Counted from the first letter of the stretch, positions 52,352 to 61,717 are shown. The stretch is DNA of 64,000 nucleotides from a halophilic archaeon (GCA_003298465.1 QNGA01000001.1:744001-808000), one strand, 5' to 3'. Numbers and translations: made by a program. Notes: generated from the letters alone by a model not told the origin.

Positions 52352-52816
52352 GTGAGCCGAACCAAGGACGAACTCGCGGGGGTCGTGGACCTGTTCGGGG
52401 CGCTGACGCGGGCGGAACTCGCCCGGGCGCTCGCCGAACTCGCGTTCAAGCAGGGCAAGGAGGTCGACGAGTCGGCGTTCGAGTCGGTCATCGCGGACGC
52501 GGTCGACGACTACTACCTGGTCGAGGGGACCTACGACGGCGAGTCGGTGCTCGCGTCCGGTCCGGTGGCGTTTCCGGCCGTTCCGGAGAACGGCGAGGAC
52601 CTGCCGCACATCATGGACGTCCCCGACCGCGGCGTCGACCGGACGGCGCTCGCCGAGCGCACGCGAACCCGACTGCGCGAGGAGGCCGAGACGGTCGCCG
52701 AGGCGGGCGACGAGGAGCGCGCCGGCTACCTGCTGGACGTGAGCTACGACCTCGAAGCCTGGGGACCGGTCGAGACCGACGAGGTGCGCGAGCGACTGGA
52801 CGCGGTCCTCGACTGA
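52352..52816 (+). CDS. DUF7109-like haloarchaeal protein
   Basis: A 154-residue helical protein. The N-terminus reads TKDELAGVVDLFGALTRAELARALAELAFKQGKEVDE, repeated-helix character I associate with the haloarchaeal DUF7109 family. The central part VIADAVDDYYLVEGTYDGESVLASGPVAFP has a short beta region, and the rest is helical and Glu-rich. I choose GTG 52352; ATG 52325 is in frame and adds nine residues without conserved look. It ends 38 bp before the Nudix gene on the same strand. Function unknown. Confidence 0.7.
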   Translation: MSRTKDELAGVVDLFGALTRAELARALAELAFKQGKEVDESAFESVIADAVDDYYLVEGTYDGESVLASGPVAFPAVPENGEDLPHIMDVPDRGVDRTALAERTRTRLREEAETVAEAGDEERAGYLLDVSYDLEAWGPVETDEVRERLDAVLD

Positions 52817-52854
52817 AGCGGGCGAGTTAAGAACGCGCGAGGCAACTGACCCGT

Positions 52855-53454
52855 ATGGACCTGGGTCGGGTGACCGACAGCGTTCCGCGGCCGGTCACGG
52901 ACGAGGACCGCGACGCCGCGGTGCTCGTTCCGGTGGTCGTCCGCGAGGGCGAACCCGGTCTCCTCTTCACGAAGCGGGCCGACCACCTGGGCGAACACCC
53001 CGGCCAGATGAGTTTCCCCGGAGGCGGCAGGGAGCCGGGGGACGCCACCCTCTGGGAGACGGCGCTCCGCGAGGCCCGCGAGGAGATCGGTCTCCGCCCG
53101 GAGGAGGTCGAGGGCGTCGGCCGACTGGACGACATCCGGACCGTCACGAACTACGCCGTCACGCCGTTCGTCGCCAAGATTCCCGACAGACGGTACGACC
53201 CCGACGAGCGCGAGGTCGCCGAGATAGCCGTCCTCCCCGTCTCCGCGTTCCTCGACGCCGACAACTACGAGACCGAGCGCCGCGACCACCCGAACTACGG
53301 CGAGATAGTCATCCACTTCTTCCACGTCGACGGCTACACCGTCTGGGGCGCGACGGGCCGCATCGTCGTGCAGTTGCTGGAACTGACGACCGACTGGCGC
53401 GCCCCCGAGCGCATCGACCGCTTCGTCGACACCGACCCCGACCTCGACGACTGA
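52855..53454 (+). CDS. Nudix hydrolase, CoA pyrophosphatase type
   Basis: A 199-residue hydrolase likely to cleave CoA or its derivatives to adenosine 3',5'-bisphosphate and 4'-phosphopantetheine. The Nudix box GGGREPGDATLWETALREAR continues into EEIGL, with the GX5EX7REUXEEXGU spacing intact. Just upstream is the CoA-specific signature LLFTKRADHLGEHPGQMSFPGG (LLTxR...HxGQ...FPGG). Length is normal for NUDT7/CoAse. Metal ligands are the two Glu pairs of the box. It lies upstream of the menaquinone operon but does not overlap it. Confidence 0.92.
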   Translation: MDLGRVTDSVPRPVTDEDRDAAVLVPVVVREGEPGLLFTKRADHLGEHPGQMSFPGGGREPGDATLWETALREAREEIGLRPEEVEGVGRLDDIRTVTNYAVTPFVAKIPDRRYDPDEREVAEIAVLPVSAFLDADNYETERRDHPNYGEIVIHFFHVDGYTVWGATGRIVVQLLELTTDWRAPERIDRFVDTDPDLDD

Positions 53455-53567
53455 CGGCCTTCGGGTCGCTCCTCCCGGTTCGCGCCGCTGGCGTTCGCGT
53501 CTCGTACGTTCCGTCGCGGCTTCCGAAACCGTAGACGCTATGGCGCTCTCGGCGAAAGGTCGCGGTA

Positions 53568-54506
53568 ATGACCGAAACGGCGACAGAGGTCTCCCGGCGC
53601 GAAGCGTGGCTGATGGCGGCCCGGCCGCACACGCTCCCCGCGGCCGCGGCCCCCGTCGTCGTCGGCGCCGGCCTGGCGGTCCACGAGGGCGCGTTCGCGC
53701 CCCTGCCGGCGCTGGCCGCGTTCCTCGGGGCGGCGCTCATCCAGATCGGAACGAACTTCGCCAACGACTACTACGACGCGGTGAAGGGCGTCGACACCGA
53801 CGAACGCGAGGGGTTCACCCGCGTCACCCAGTCCGGCCTCATCCCCGCGAACGAGGTCAGGCGGGCGATGTACGCGACGTTCGCCGCCGCCGTCGTCGTC
53901 GGCGTCTACCTCGTCGCCGTCGGCGGCCTCCCCATCCTCGTCGTCGGCCTCGCCAGCGTGGCGTCGGGCGTCGCGTACGCCGGCGGTCCCTACCCCCTCG
54001 GCTCGCACGGCCTCGGCGACCTCTTCGTGTTCGTCTTCTTCGGCGTCGTCGCGGTGATGGGCACCTTCTACGTGCAGGCCGCCTCGTTCGTCGCCGGCGT
54101 CCCCGTCGGGATTCCCGACGGCACCGTCACCTGGACCGCGTTCCTCGCGTCGCTCCCCGTCGCGGCCGTCTCGACGAACATCCTCGTCGTCAACAACGTC
54201 CGGGACATCGAGACGGACCGCGAGGCGGGCAAGAAGACGCTCGCGGTCCTCGTCGGCCGGCGGGCCAGTCGCGCCGAGTTCGTGGCCCTGCTCGCGCTGT
54301 CGTACCTCGTCCCGGTCTTCCTCTGGACGACCGACGCGTTCGGCCCGGCCGTCCTCCTGCCGCTCGTCACGCTCCCCTACGCCGTGCTCGTCTCGCGGAC
54401 GGTGCTGACCGAGACGTCCGGCGACGCGCTCAACCCGGCGCTGGAGCGGACCGGCAAACTGCTGGCGGCCCACTCCGCCCTGTTCGCGCTCGGGATGGTA
54501 GCATGA
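53568..54506 (+). CDS. menA: 1,4-dihydroxy-2-naphthoate polyprenyltransferase
   Basis: MenA attaches the prenyl chain to DHNA, giving demethylmenaquinone in the membrane. The 312-residue UbiA-type protein has about eight to nine helices and two Asp-rich motifs: NFANDYYDAVKGVDTDER (about residue 66) and NNVRDIETDREAGKKTLAVLVG (about residue 205). The N-terminus reads AWLMAARPHTLPAAAAPVVVG, a MenA hallmark. The stop overlaps the menC ATG (ATGA), so this is the head of the men cluster here. Other men genes are outside the window. Confidence 0.94.
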   Translation: MTETATEVSRREAWLMAARPHTLPAAAAPVVVGAGLAVHEGAFAPLPALAAFLGAALIQIGTNFANDYYDAVKGVDTDEREGFTRVTQSGLIPANEVRRAMYATFAAAVVVGVYLVAVGGLPILVVGLASVASGVAYAGGPYPLGSHGLGDLFVFVFFGVVAVMGTFYVQAASFVAGVPVGIPDGTVTWTAFLASLPVAAVSTNILVVNNVRDIETDREAGKKTLAVLVGRRASRAEFVALLALSYLVPVFLWTTDAFGPAVLLPLVTLPYAVLVSRTVLTETSGDALNPALERTGKLLAAHSALFALGMVA

Positions 54507-55540
54507 ACGTCGAGACCCGCGAGTTCTCGCTCCCGCTCGAATCGCCGCTGGCCACCGCCCGCGGTTCCGTCGAGCGCCGGGACGGTGTCCTCCTGCGTGT
54601 CGAGGACGACGGCGACGTGGGGCTCGGCGAGGCGACGCCGCTGCCGGGCTGGACCGAGACGCTGGCGGAGTGTCGGGACGCGCTCGACGAACTCGACGGC
54701 GAGGAGGCGCTCGACGAACTCGACCTCGACGACCGACCGGCCGCCCGCCACGGCGTCGCGCTCGCGCTCGCGGACCTGCGGGCGAGCCGCGAGGGATGCC
54801 CGCTCTACCGGTGGCTCGCCGGTTCCGACGCGCCCGAACGCGTCGAATCGGTGCCCGTCAACGCCACGGTCGGGGACGCCCCGCAGGGTGAGACGGCTGC
54901 GGTCGCGACGGACGCGGCGGACGCGGGGTTCGAGGCGGTGAAGGTGAAGGTCGGCGCGCGCCCGGTCGCCGAGGACTGCGACCGCCTGCGGGCGGTCCGG
55001 GACGCGGTCGGCCCCGACGTGGAACTGCGCGCCGACGCCAACGGCGCGTGGTCGCGCGAGCAGGCCCGGCGAGCGTTCGAGGAACTCGACGCCGTCGGCG
55101 TCGCCTACGTCGAACAACCGCTCCCCGCCGGGGACCTCGCTGGCCTCGCCGACCTCCGGGACGACTTCGCCGTCGGCCTCGCGGCCGACGAGTCGCTGGC
55201 CGGTCGCCCGGCGAGCGAGGTGCTCGACGCGGACGCCGCGGACGCGCTGGTCTGCAAGCCGATGGCGCTCGGCGGCCCGGACCGCGCCGTCGAGGTCGCC
55301 CGGCGGGCCCGCGAGCGCGACGTCGCGGCTATCGTCACGACCACCGTGGACGCCGTCGTCGCGCGGACCGCGGCCATCCACGTCGCGGCCGCGCTCCCCG
55401 ACAGACCGGCCTGTGGGCTGGCGACCGGGGCGCTGCTTGCGCGCGACCTGGGGCCGGACCGCGCCCGCGTCGTCGACGGCGCGATAGGCGTCCCGCAGGC
55501 CGCCGGCGTCGGCGTCGCCGACACGTGGGGGGCGCGATGA
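54503..55540 (+). CDS. menC: o-succinylbenzoate synthase
   Basis: An enolase-superfamily dehydratase that makes o-succinylbenzoate from SHCHC in menaquinone synthesis. The 345-residue protein has the barrel motifs VKVKVGARPV (paired Lys), ELRADANGAWS, YVEQPLPAGDL and AADESLAG (metal ligands), and the C-terminal CKPMALGG Lys. The N-terminal capping domain begins REFSLPLESPLATARG. By sequence alone it is similar to the dgcA-like gene at 27257; here the overlap with menA and menE fixes the function. Confidence 0.92.
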   Translation: MNVETREFSLPLESPLATARGSVERRDGVLLRVEDDGDVGLGEATPLPGWTETLAECRDALDELDGEEALDELDLDDRPAARHGVALALADLRASREGCPLYRWLAGSDAPERVESVPVNATVGDAPQGETAAVATDAADAGFEAVKVKVGARPVAEDCDRLRAVRDAVGPDVELRADANGAWSREQARRAFEELDAVGVAYVEQPLPAGDLAGLADLRDDFAVGLAADESLAGRPASEVLDADAADALVCKPMALGGPDRAVEVARRARERDVAAIVTTTVDAVVARTAAIHVAAALPDRPACGLATGALLARDLGPDRARVVDGAIGVPQAAGVGVADTWGAR

Positions 55541-57018
55541 ACGACTGGCTGGCCGACCGGGCGGCGGTCTCGCCGGACGCGACGGCGCTCGTGGAGGCGG
55601 CGGACGGGACGGAGTGGACCTACGCCGACCTCGACGCGGCGGTCGAGGAGACCGCCGCGCAACTCGCCGCGCTCGGTCTCCGGCCCGGCGACCACCTCGG
55701 CGCGCTGATGGAGACCCGGCCGGCCGCGGTTCGCCTGGTCCACGCCGCGATGCGACTCGGCTGCGTGCTCGTCCCGCTCAACGTCCGGCTCGCCCGACCG
55801 GAGCTCCGGAGACAGGTCGAGGTCGCGGACCTCGCGGCGCTCGTCTCGGAGGCGGCCACGGACGCCGACGCGCGGGCGGTCGCCGGCGAGGTGCCCGTCG
55901 TCTCGGTCGACGGCGACGCGGAGAGTCCCGCGCTCGGCGCGCGCGAACCGGCGGCGTTCGAGCCGGCGACGTGGGAGCGGTCGGACCGACAGGTGATTCT
56001 CTTCACGTCGGGCACGACCGGCGACCCGAAGGCGGTGGCGCTCACGACGGGGAACCTGCTGGCGAGCGCCACCGCCTCGGCCGTTCGCCTCGGCGTGCTC
56101 CCGGACGACCGCTGGCACTGCTGCCTCTCGACGTACCACATGGGCGGGCTCGCGCCGGTCCTGCGCTCGACGCTGTACGGCATCGCGGTCGTCCTCCAGG
56201 AGGGGTTCGACCCCGACGCGACCCTGGCGGCGCTGCGCGAGCGCGACGCGACCGGCGTCTCGCTCGTCCCGACGATGCTCCGGCGACTGCTCGACCGGGG
56301 CGACCTCCCCGACTCGCTCCGGTTCGTCCTCCTCGGCGGCGCGCCGGCTTGCGACGACCTCGTCGCGGAGTGTGCGCGCCGGGACGTCCCGGTCTGTCCG
56401 ACGTACGGCATGACCGAGACGGCCTCCCAGGTGGCCACCGCGCGCCCCGGCGAGGCGTTCGACCACGTCGGCACGGTCGGACGACCGCTGCTGTGGACCG
56501 ACGTGACGGTCGTCGACGGGGACGGCGACCCCCTGCCGACCGGCGAGGCCGGCGAACTCGTCGTCTCGGGGCCGACGGTGATGGCGGGCTACTACGGGAA
56601 TCCGGACGCGACCGCGGCGGCGTTCGGCGAGCACGGCCTCCGCACCGGCGACGTCGGCTACCGCGACGAGGCGGGCCGGGTCTGGGTGCTGAACCGTCGC
56701 TCGGACCGCATCGTCACCGGCGGCGAGAACGTCGACCCCGGCGAGGTGGTCGACGCGCTGCGCGACCACCCGCGCGTCCGGGAGGCCGCCGTGGTCGGCG
56801 TCGCGGACGAGGAGTGGGGCGAGCGCGTAGCGGCGCTCGTCGTCCCCCGCGGAGACGGCGGCGACCTCTCGCTCGCCGACCTCCGCGAGCACTGCGAGGG
56901 GCGACTCGCGGGCTACAAGCACCCGCGGCTGCTGGCGACCGTCGGCGAACTCCCCCGTACCGCCTCCGGGACGGTCGACCGAGAGGCGGTTCGCGAGCGC
57001 CTGCGCCGGGAGCGCTGA
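55537..57018 (+). CDS. menE: o-succinylbenzoate-CoA ligase
   Basis: An ANL-superfamily enzyme that activates OSB via an adenylate and forms OSB-CoA. The 493-residue protein has the P-loop-like motif LFTSGTTGDPKAVALTTGN (A3, about residue 150), PTYGMTETASQV (A5), LRTGDVGYRDEAGRVWVLNRRSDRIVTGGENV (A7-A8 hinge), and the A10 Lys in LPRTASGTVDREA (Thr-x-Ser-Gly-Thr, Lys replaced by Thr). The usual catalytic lysine position in the last motif (family xKxxR) reads GTVDRE here, which deserves a check. The ATG overlaps the menC stop. Confidence 0.9.
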   Translation: MNDWLADRAAVSPDATALVEAADGTEWTYADLDAAVEETAAQLAALGLRPGDHLGALMETRPAAVRLVHAAMRLGCVLVPLNVRLARPELRRQVEVADLAALVSEAATDADARAVAGEVPVVSVDGDAESPALGAREPAAFEPATWERSDRQVILFTSGTTGDPKAVALTTGNLLASATASAVRLGVLPDDRWHCCLSTYHMGGLAPVLRSTLYGIAVVLQEGFDPDATLAALRERDATGVSLVPTMLRRLLDRGDLPDSLRFVLLGGAPACDDLVAECARRDVPVCPTYGMTETASQVATARPGEAFDHVGTVGRPLLWTDVTVVDGDGDPLPTGEAGELVVSGPTVMAGYYGNPDATAAAFGEHGLRTGDVGYRDEAGRVWVLNRRSDRIVTGGENVDPGEVVDALRDHPRVREAAVVGVADEEWGERVAALVVPRGDGGDLSLADLREHCEGRLAGYKHPRLLATVGELPRTASGTVDREAVRERLRRER

Positions 57019-57020
57019 GT

Positions 57021-57638
57021 TCAGGACTGCTCGTTGACCTGCAACTGGACCGACCGCTGGAATCCGAATCCGTCGTCCGCGGTGACCTCCACGCGATTGC
57101 GGAACTGGACGGTCGAGCGCTCGACGCCGGCGAGCTGGCCGCGTATCTCGCCCGCCGGGTTCCCCTCGGTGTGGACCTGGACGAACGCGTTGCCGTCCTC
57201 GATGGCGGCGACGAGTTCCGCCAGCGGCGCGTCCTCCAGCGGCCCGACGAGGTCGCCGGACCGGAACTGCCCCGTGACGAGCACGCCGTCGAACCGTCCG
57301 GGAATCCGCTGTGGCTCGCGCGCCATCGGCCCGGGGTAGAGCCAGGTGACGACCGGCCCTTCGTCGCCCTCGCCGCCCCGGTGGATGTGCGCCTGCGTCA
57401 CGTTCTCGATGCCGGTGACTATCAGGACGTACCGCATCCGGCCGTCGCTGCCGTCGCCCCCCCGGACGAACAGCGCCGCACCCTCCGCCTCGGTCCGGAC
57501 CTCGTTCGCCACCGCGCCGCCGCTCATCCGTCCCGCGCTGTACGCCGCCCGACCGTCCTGGGCCTGCACGCTCGCGGCCGCGGCCAGTCCGCCCGCCGCC
57601 GCTGCCCCCGCTCGGAGAAAGTTGCGTCTATTTGTCAT
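57021..57638 (-). CDS. CHRD-domain protein with Tat signal
   Basis: A 205-residue exported protein. The signal NRRNFLRAGAAAAGGLAAAASVQAQ is a twin-arginine type (RR-x-F-L). The CHRD domain spans about 55-170: MRYVLIVTGIENVTQAHIHRGGEGDEGPVVTWLY, and AIEDGNAFVQVHTEGNPAGEIRGQL, the family's VHTxxxPxGEIRGQ signature. In chordin and bacterial extracellular proteins this domain has an unclear binding role. It is convergent with menE, two bases apart. Likely extracellular or membrane-associated. Confidence 0.87.
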   Translation of the reverse strand: MTNRRNFLRAGAAAAGGLAAAASVQAQDGRAAYSAGRMSGGAVANEVRTEAEGAALFVRGGDGSDGRMRYVLIVTGIENVTQAHIHRGGEGDEGPVVTWLYPGPMAREPQRIPGRFDGVLVTGQFRSGDLVGPLEDAPLAELVAAIEDGNAFVQVHTEGNPAGEIRGQLAGVERSTVQFRNRVEVTADDGFGFQRSVQLQVNEQS

Positions 57639-57806
57639 TCTCTGTCCCTCGTCCGAAGTCGACGGGTGCGGGCATAAGCGTCACGGGCCGGTAGGGACGT
57701 CCGCCGGACCGCCCCCGGGTCGACGTACCCGGGACCCCTGCGCCCGTCCGAGCCGTCGGTCCCCGCCCGACGACGGACCGTCCGGGCCGCGCCGACGAGC
57801 GCGGCG

Positions 57807-58943
57807 TCAGCCGAGTTCGCGCTCGCAGAACGACGGCGCCCAGCCGTCGCGGTTCGAGAGCCGGACCCCGCCTCTGCTCCACGTCGCCACGTCGTCGCTC
57901 GTCAGCGGCCGGGCGACGAAGTTGTCAGGGGTCGTCACCGCCGACAGCGGCGGGCGCGTGTCGGGCAGGAACCCGTGGGCGAGCAGGACGCGGTCCGGAA
58001 GCCGGGGACCGGCGGCGGCGGCCACGAGCGCGGCGTCGGCGCCGTCGGCGACGAGTTCGCCGAGCAGCGCCGAGAGGGCGTCCGGGCGCTCGCCGGTCGG
58101 CGGGAGCGCCTCGGAGACGTGGACGACCGGCGGGGTGGCGTCGCGCTCGCGCCCGGCGACGACGGCGGCGACGGGCCGGCCGTCGCGGCGCGCGACGTAG
58201 GTCGCGTACTCGAACCGGGGGTGGGCGAACCGCCAGCGGTAGAACCGTTCGTCGCGGGCGGCGTGGGCCGCCGTCGGAGCGTGCTCGCCGGCCAGCGAGG
58301 CGAGCGTCGCGGCCGGGACGCCGGGGCGGCGCTCTATCGTCACGTCGTCGGCCCCCGGCGCGGTCGCGTCGCAGACCGCGAGGTAGGGCCGGAGCGCCGG
58401 TCCCGCGAGGCGGGCCAGCCACCCGGGGCGGTCGCCGTCGCCCGTCATCGCCGCCGGGTCCTGCACGCGGTAGTAGACCGGCAGGCGGCCGACGACGCCG
58501 CCGGACAGCGAGAGCCGGGAGTCGAGGTTCCGGAGCGCGCTCACGACGCGGTCGTTCGGGAACCCGATGGACGCCGCGGGTTCGCGGTCGGCGTAGTGGT
58601 CGTAGAGGTGCTCGACCATCCGCGTGAAGAGTCCGCGTCGGCGGTGGTCCGCGTGGACCATCGCCCCCTCCTGGACGAGCGCGAGCAGCGAGTCGTCGCC
58701 GACGCGAAGGGGGAGGGGAAAGCTCGGACGCGCGCCGACCACCTCGCCGTCGTGCTCGGTGACGCAGATCGGAACCTCGTCGAGGTAGGGGTTGTCGCGG
58801 AACTTCCAGTCGAACCACGCGCCCGGTTCCCTGCCGAGCACGTCGTCCCACAGCGCCAGCAGGTCCTCGCGGTCGCGGGGTTCGTACAGCCTGACGTCGT
58901 ACGTCTCGTCGGTCGTCTGGACGTTCTGGGCCACGCTCACCAC
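57807..58943 (-). CDS. GNAT-family N-acetyltransferase
   Basis: A 378-residue protein. The acetyl-CoA binding segment of the first GNAT domain is VQEGAMVHADHRRRGLFTRMVEHLY, with the HRRRG turn (about residue 98-106). The start YDVRLYEPRDREDLLALW is typical of GNAT strand 1/helix 1. The C-terminal half (about 215-330) looks like a second, degenerate GNAT domain (RFYRWRFAHPRFEYATYVARRDGRPVAAVVAG). Such double-GNAT proteins occur near glycosylation genes; aglD is the next gene on the other strand. The first codons are GTG-GTG-AGC-GTG, so the start may be 58943, 58940 or 58934. Confidence 0.82.
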   Translation of the reverse strand: MVSVAQNVQTTDETYDVRLYEPRDREDLLALWDDVLGREPGAWFDWKFRDNPYLDEVPICVTEHDGEVVGARPSFPLPLRVGDDSLLALVQEGAMVHADHRRRGLFTRMVEHLYDHYADREPAASIGFPNDRVVSALRNLDSRLSLSGGVVGRLPVYYRVQDPAAMTGDGDRPGWLARLAGPALRPYLAVCDATAPGADDVTIERRPGVPAATLASLAGEHAPTAAHAARDERFYRWRFAHPRFEYATYVARRDGRPVAAVVAGRERDATPPVVHVSEALPPTGERPDALSALLGELVADGADAALVAAAAGPRLPDRVLLAHGFLPDTRPPLSAVTTPDNFVARPLTSDDVATWSRGGVRLSNRDGWAPSFCERELG

Positions 58944-59298
58944 CCCGGCGTTCGCCCAGCGTTGACCGGGTTCGTAGGCGGTTCGGTCGACGGCGTCGGT
59001 CGTCGGTTTCGCTGGCCTGTCGGCATATCTCTACCGGCACGGCTGCTGGAACCAAAAACGCCGGCCACCGTTCGGCCGGGTAGGTCGACCCTGACGGCCG
59101 GGACGGGCGTCGCCGCGCCGCGAGTCGGTGCGACAAGCGACGCCTGGCCGACCGGCCGCTCTGTCCGGTCGGCGGTAGCCCCCGATTTCGCGCTACCGAT
59201 AGAGAACGTCACGCGGCCGATACGCGGGAGTATACCACACAGTGACCTCGAACGGAGGGCAGAAGCTACTTACGGGGCGAGGGTGAGATAGGCAAGTA
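58944..59298. other. 355-bp divergent region between GNAT gene and aglD
   Basis: No coding sequence recognised. The region has moderate GC and contains short AT runs near 59226 (ATACGCGGGAGTATACCACAC) and GAAGCTACTTACGG (about 59262-59275), the latter placed about 28 nt before the aglD ATG and therefore a plausible TATA element. Confidence 0.45.
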
Positions 59299-61122
59299 AT
59301 GAGCGGTGGTTCCGTAGAGGTGAGTGTCGTTCTCCCCGCTTACAACGAGGAGACGACCATCGAAAACACTGTCGAGACGACCCTCGACACGCTGGAATCG
59401 TTTCTGCCCTCCAACAGCTTCGAGGTCATCGTCGCGGAGGACGGCTGTGACGACCGGACACCGGACATCGCCGACCGGATGGCGGCCGAAGATTCGCGCG
59501 TCCGTCACTTCCACAGCGACGAGCGACTCGGCCGCGGCGGTGCCCTGAACCGTGCGTTCGAGGCCGCGAACGGCGAGACGCTGGTCTACTTCGACACCGA
59601 CCTCGCGACGGACATGGAGCACCTCGAAGAGCTCGTCGAGAGCGTTCGCTCGGGTGAGTACGACGTCGCGACCGGTTCGCGGTGGATGCCCGGCGACGAG
59701 GCCGACCGTCCCGCGAAGCGAGACTTCGCCAGCCGGGGATTCAACGGACTGACGCGACTGTTCCTCGGGTCGGGACTCCGCGACCACCAGTGCGGGTTCA
59801 AGGCGTTCGACCGCGCCGCCCTGTTCGACCTGCTGGAGAACGTGGAGGACGAACACTGGTTCTGGGACACGGAGGTCCTCGTGCGCGCCCAGCGCCGCGG
59901 CTACCGGGTCAAGGAGTTCGCCGTCGACTGGACGCCGAAGGGCGACACGAAGGTCGACCTCGTTCGCGACGTGTTCGGCATGGGGAGCCAGATACTCCGG
60001 TGCTGGTGGGAGTTCGCCGTCCAGCCCCGCATCACCCGTCGCGTCTCCATGGCGTTCGGCGTCCTGCTGACGGTCATGGCCGTGTTCCTGATGGGGAAGT
60101 ACCTCCCGCTGGAGCGCGTCCTGACGGAGATGAGCAACGCCAACCCCGCGCTCGTCGGCATCGCCGCTATCGTCTACATCGTCTCGTGGCCGCTGCGCGG
60201 CGCGCGCTACCGCGACATCCTCGAAGAACTCGGCTACACGGAGACCACCGGCTTCCTGACGGGCGCCATCTTCATCAGCCAGACCGGCAACCTCGTGTTC
60301 CCGGCACGCGCCGGTGACGCGGTTCGCGCCTACGTCGTCAAGGCCCGGCGCGCCATCCCCTACCCGACCGGCTTCGCGTCGCTGGCGGTCGAGCGCGTGT
60401 TCGACCTGCTGACGATAACCGTCATGGCCGGGACGGTACTGCTCGGGCTCACCGTCACGGGCCAGGCTACCGAACTCGTCCAGGCCGTCATCGGCGCGAA
60501 GGAGGGGCAGGCGGCGAAGGTCGCGGTCGGCGTCGCGGCCGGCGTCGGCTTAGCGGCAATCGCCGCGGTCGTGGCCATCGTCGTCAGCGCGCGCTCCGAC
60601 CGGAACCTCGTCCGGGGAGCGATGCAGCGGGTCAGTTCCGACTCCTACGCGGACCACGTGGCGAGCATCGTCGAGCGGTTCACGGCCGACGTGCAGACGG
60701 TCGCGGGCGACCGCGACGCGTTCCTCCGCGTCGGTGCGAGCAGCCTCGCCATCTGGTCGCTGGACGTGGTGACGGCGCTGCTCGTCCTCGTCGCGTTCGA
60801 GGGCGTCGCGCTCGACCCCGTGACGCTGGTCACCATCGGCTTCTTCGCCGTCAGCGTCGGGAACCTCGCGAAGGTGCTGCCGCTGTCTCCCGGCGGCGTC
60901 GGCCTCTACGAGGCGGCGTTCACCGTCTTCGTCTGGGGTCTCACGCCGCTGAGCTGGGAGGTCGCGCTCGGCGCGGCCATCCTCGACCACGCCGTGAAGA
61001 ACGTCGTCACGCTGGTCGGCGGCGTCGGGTCGATGTTCTCGCTCAACGTCTCGCTCACCACCGCGGTCGAGGAGGGCAGCGAGATGTCGGTCGACTCCGA
61101 CCCGACGTCGCTCGACGACTAG
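59299..61122 (+). CDS. aglD: AglD-like GT2 glycosyltransferase fused to UPF0104 membrane domain
   Basis: In Haloferax, AglD charges dolichol phosphate with the final hexose of the N-glycan. The 607-residue protein has a GT2 domain at about 8-240: VVLPAYNEETTIENTV, VIVAEDGCDDRT, VYFDTDLATDMEHL (the metal-binding DxD), and HQCGFKAFDR, EHWFWDTEVLVRA. From about 245 it has eight or so helices of the lysylphosphatidylglycerol-synthase/UPF0104 type (SQTGNLVFPARAGDAVRAYVV, LPLSPGGVGLYEAAFTVF). The fusion and length match AglD. Its stop overlaps the convergent NTPase gene's stop. Confidence 0.88.
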   Translation: MSGGSVEVSVVLPAYNEETTIENTVETTLDTLESFLPSNSFEVIVAEDGCDDRTPDIADRMAAEDSRVRHFHSDERLGRGGALNRAFEAANGETLVYFDTDLATDMEHLEELVESVRSGEYDVATGSRWMPGDEADRPAKRDFASRGFNGLTRLFLGSGLRDHQCGFKAFDRAALFDLLENVEDEHWFWDTEVLVRAQRRGYRVKEFAVDWTPKGDTKVDLVRDVFGMGSQILRCWWEFAVQPRITRRVSMAFGVLLTVMAVFLMGKYLPLERVLTEMSNANPALVGIAAIVYIVSWPLRGARYRDILEELGYTETTGFLTGAIFISQTGNLVFPARAGDAVRAYVVKARRAIPYPTGFASLAVERVFDLLTITVMAGTVLLGLTVTGQATELVQAVIGAKEGQAAKVAVGVAAGVGLAAIAAVVAIVVSARSDRNLVRGAMQRVSSDSYADHVASIVERFTADVQTVAGDRDAFLRVGASSLAIWSLDVVTALLVLVAFEGVALDPVTLVTIGFFAVSVGNLAKVLPLSPGGVGLYEAAFTVFVWGLTPLSWEVALGAAILDHAVKNVVTLVGGVGSMFSLNVSLTTAVEEGSEMSVDSDPTSLDD

Positions 61123-61631
61123 TAGTGGTCGGTGACGAAGGGGCCGAGCGCCCCCGCCACCGCTCCCGCGAGCGCTTCTTCGCGGTCGACGATGCCGTCC
61201 GTCAGCGCGCCGGCCGCGCCCTGGTTTCGCGCCACGTTCGACTCGCCGAGCACGTCGTCCATCACCGGTCCGAGTTCCTCGCCGGCCCGGACGCGTTCGG
61301 CGACCGCGTCGGGGAGTCGCAGGCGGACGCCGCCGCCCCGTCCGACGCGGTCGCCGTCCGTGACCGCGGCCCACATGACGAGGTAGAGCCCCTCGGTTCC
61401 CGGAACGTCGGCGACGCCGCCCTCCAGACCGACGCCGAGGTCGTACCCGGCCTCGAAGGCGCGTCGCGCGCGGTTCTCCGCACCCGCGACCGTCTCGCGC
61501 TCGCCGAACGGCTGCTCGGCGACGCCCGACTCGACGGCGACGGACTCCACCGTCGCGTCGAAGCGGTCGCCGAGCGCCGCCTCGGTCGCGGCCACTTTCA
61601 CTGGATTCCGACTGCCGACGCCAACTCGCAT
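61119..61631 (-). CDS. inosine/xanthosine triphosphatase, YjjX family
   Basis: This house-cleaning enzyme hydrolyses non-canonical ITP/XTP. The 170-residue protein begins MRVGVGSRNPVKVAATEAAL, the family's substrate-binding SxNPxK motif. SGVAEQPFGERETVAGAENRARRAF and YDLGVGLEGGVADV follow, with VMWAAVTDGDRVGRGGGVRLRLP and GAAGALTDGIVDREEAL, the YjjX C-terminus. I start at ATG 61631; the frame is open to 61670, but the extension is not family-like. Its stop overlaps the aglD stop through a shared CTAG. Confidence 0.87.
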   Translation of the reverse strand: MRVGVGSRNPVKVAATEAALGDRFDATVESVAVESGVAEQPFGERETVAGAENRARRAFEAGYDLGVGLEGGVADVPGTEGLYLVMWAAVTDGDRVGRGGGVRLRLPDAVAERVRAGEELGPVMDDVLGESNVARNQGAAGALTDGIVDREEALAGAVAGALGPFVTDHY

Positions 61632-61686
61632 GGTCGCGGTGACTCGCGGGACGAACTTGGTGATTTCCACTCCGCCCCGGAGACAG

Positions 61687-61692
61687 ATTTAC
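61687..61692 (+). promoter_or_regulatory. TATA-like box of the 56-residue gene
   Basis: ATTTAC centred 28 nt before the ATG at 61718, which supports that start over the upstream GTG at 61706. Confidence 0.5.
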
Positions 61693-61717
61693 ACTCCCGA
61701 CCGTCGTGTGGGTAATC

